A stretch of 64,000 bases of DNA from Burhinus oedicnemus (taxonomy: Eukaryota; Chordata; Aves; Charadriiformes; Burhinidae). Below are positions 62,429 through 64,000 of this stretch, piece after piece. Both the position numbers and the translations under genes were made by a program. How positions within the stretch are numbered: position 1 is the first letter of the stretch; each line of letters opens with the position of its first letter. Location: positions 3,921,627 through 3,985,626 of the forward strand of contig VFFE01007869.1 of the NCBI GenBank assembly GCA_008921705.1, in the 5' to 3' direction. Below the pieces are notes generated by a model. It saw only the letters and a program-made list of their open reading frames with translations. It ran no database searches and was not told the DNA's origin.

Positions 62429-63122
62429 ATCACAGAACGGTTTGGGTTGGAAGGGACCTTAAAGCCCATCTAGTTCCAACCCCCCTGCCATGGGCAGGGA
62501 CACCTCCCACCAGACCAGGTTGCTCCAAGCCCCGTCCAACCTGGCCTTGAACACCTCCAGGCATGGGGCAGCCACAGCTGCTCTGGGCAGCCTGGGCCAG
62601 GGTCTCACCACCCTCACAGGCAACAATTTCTGCCTAAAAGCTCATCTAAATCTGCCCTCTTTCAGTGTAAAACCGTTCCCCCTCGTCCTCTGGCTCCACT
62701 CCCTGATCCAGAGTCCCTGCCCAGCTTTCCTGGAGCCCCTTGAGGCACTGGAAGGGGCTCTAAGGTCTCCCCGGAGCCTTCTCTTCTCCAGGCTGAACAC
62801 CCCCAACTCTCTCAGCCTGGCCTCACAGCAGAGGGGCTCCAGCCCTCGCATCGCCTCCGTGGCCTCCTCTGGACCTGCTCCAACAGGTCCCTGTCCTTCT
62901 TATGCTGGAGGCTCCAGAGCTGGACACAGTATTCCAGGTGGGGTCTCCCCAGAGTGGAGCAGAGGGGCAGAATCCCCTCCCTGGCCCTGCTGCCCACGCT
63001 GCTGGGGATGCAGCCCAGGATGCGGGGGGCTTTCTGGGCTGCCAGCGCACATTGCTGGCTCGTGTTGAGCTTCTCATCCACCAACACCCCCAAGTCCCTC
63101 TCCATTCTCTGCCCAGCCTGTA
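62429..63122 (-). mobile_element. CR1 LINE copy upstream of GFM1
   Basis: Same orientation and subfamily look as the copy at 46371: cacagaacggtttgggttgg, then gggaccttaaagcccatc, through tcatccaccaacaccccc. The minus strand reads [20 protein letters not shown]. It is 5'-truncated near 63122, earlier than the other copy. It lies about 290 bp upstream of the GFM1 start codon, just outside the CpG island. Confidence 0.95.
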
Positions 63123-63140
63123 TTGATACTGGGGGTAAAG

Positions 63141-63209
63141 CCTGATATACTTTTACTGATGGAAGTTTTTTTATATCAGCACATAATAGGTATTATAAAA
63201 ATTCAGTAA
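63141..63209 (+). repeat. Short dispersed repeat, copy B (pairs with 39238-39303)
   Basis: Begins about 20 bp after the truncated end of the CR1 copy. Shares tatatcagcacataatagg and flanking sequence with 39238-39303, same orientation. Unknown family. Confidence 0.6.
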
Positions 63210-64000
63210 CTGCAGAGTAAAATCAGCTGATTATACCAAAAAGGCAAGTCAGTATCAAATACAGAGCTAGGCTCCCTGTCAAAAGAACAGCTGTATGGCA
63301 GCACTGCATGAAAAAGGAAAGCATAATCTCATGATATGTAGGAAGTTGCTGTGTGGAGCACAGGTACCAATTTATAACACTTTGAATACTGTGTTATAAC
63401 AAGAAAGTTTTCATTGAAATCAGCATTACAGATACGCAAACACAATCTCCCAGCTCTTTGATGCAGTTACTGTGCGTGACTTCCCTCTAGTAAACACCAC
63501 AGTGAAAGAAGAAATTCTCACATGTAGTACCAAAAGCAGGCATATGATAGCTGTTGAATAGATGGCATACTAAGGTTCACGTCATAGCTCAAGGAAGCTA
63601 TAGTGTGCACCTATATTCTCAAATATTGAGAAAAAGAAATCCCCTGTGTTCGGATTACACCAGGAACAGCTGGTCTTTCATACCAGAGAAGACTCCAAGA
63701 GCAGCTCTGAAGCAGAGACACAGCCCAGCCACCGCCAGACTCAAGGCCCATGCCCACCTACTTCCTTCCAGCAAACATTTTTGTGGTAAATGCATGTTTT
63801 CCTTCTGGAAACTGAGGAACATACTTTCCTTCATTGCACTGCTATTGGTGTCCCATATAAGAATGTTTCAAAGCAGCCCAAAATAAGTAAAGCACAAGTC
63901 ATTTTGTGGTGTAGAGTAAGCCAAACAATAACCATAAATAATAAATAACTTTATTAAAGAATTATAGTTTCAGATGCTTCCACATAGAACGATTTCTTTC
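63210..64000. other. Right-end flank, nothing recognised
   Basis: AT-rich sequence with one 110-codon ORF (63554-63886, plus) that has no recognisable domain or splice context. In human, MLF1 lies on this side of GFM1, but no MLF1 exon was recognised here. Confidence 0.5.

Noticed and set aside
62490..63105. ORFs up to 192 codons upstream of GFM1
   Set aside because: Within the second CR1 copy; not host genes.

Overview
The window is nuclear DNA of a bird, species not determined. Two lines of evidence point to this. It carries several CR1 (chicken-repeat-1) LINE copies. It also holds, in order, MFSD1 - RARRES1 - LXN - GFM1, a block conserved across amniotes (human 3q25; from general knowledge, chicken chromosome 9). 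Genes are split into short exons with GT/AG introns; there is no bacterial, viral or CRISPR content.

Layout. At 1-325 (minus) are the first two coding exons of MFSD1, a lysosomal transporter-like protein; the gene runs off the left edge. About 26 kb follow with no recognisable gene, one 20-base assembly gap (22090-22109) and an old CR1 tail. RARRES1 (ovocalyxin-32 in chicken) occupies 26784-37898 (plus, six coding exons, 272 aa), with a 61-bp minisatellite and a CR1 fragment in its first intron. GFM1, mitochondrial elongation factor G1, occupies 41746-62137 (minus); 14 coding exons were found. LXN (latexin, plus, six coding exons, 220 aa, 46138-52886) lies wholly inside one GFM1 intron on the opposite strand. 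A second young-looking CR1 lies upstream of GFM1 (62429-63122), and the last 0.8 kb shows nothing recognisable.

How the genes relate. RARRES1 and LXN are tandem paralogues: their internal coding exons 2-5 have identical lengths (63, 175, 137 and 63 bp) and identical phases, and the proteins align exon by exon. MFSD1 and RARRES1 are divergent, RARRES1 and GFM1 converge tail to tail, and LXN and GFM1 form a nested antisense pair. The MFSD1 start region carries two lysosomal-type CLEAR E-boxes. The GFM1 start region carries NRF-1-type and ETS-type sites, as expected for a nuclear gene of mitochondrial translation.

The most notable anomaly is that the GFM1 exons encoding roughly 200 residues of the GTPase domain (motifs G2, G3, G4 and the G-prime insert) are not found between 58611 and 61297, nor anywhere else in the window, although there is no N gap there. 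The flanking exons are in compatible phase. An unmarked assembly deletion is the most likely explanation. No new multi-gene system was found.
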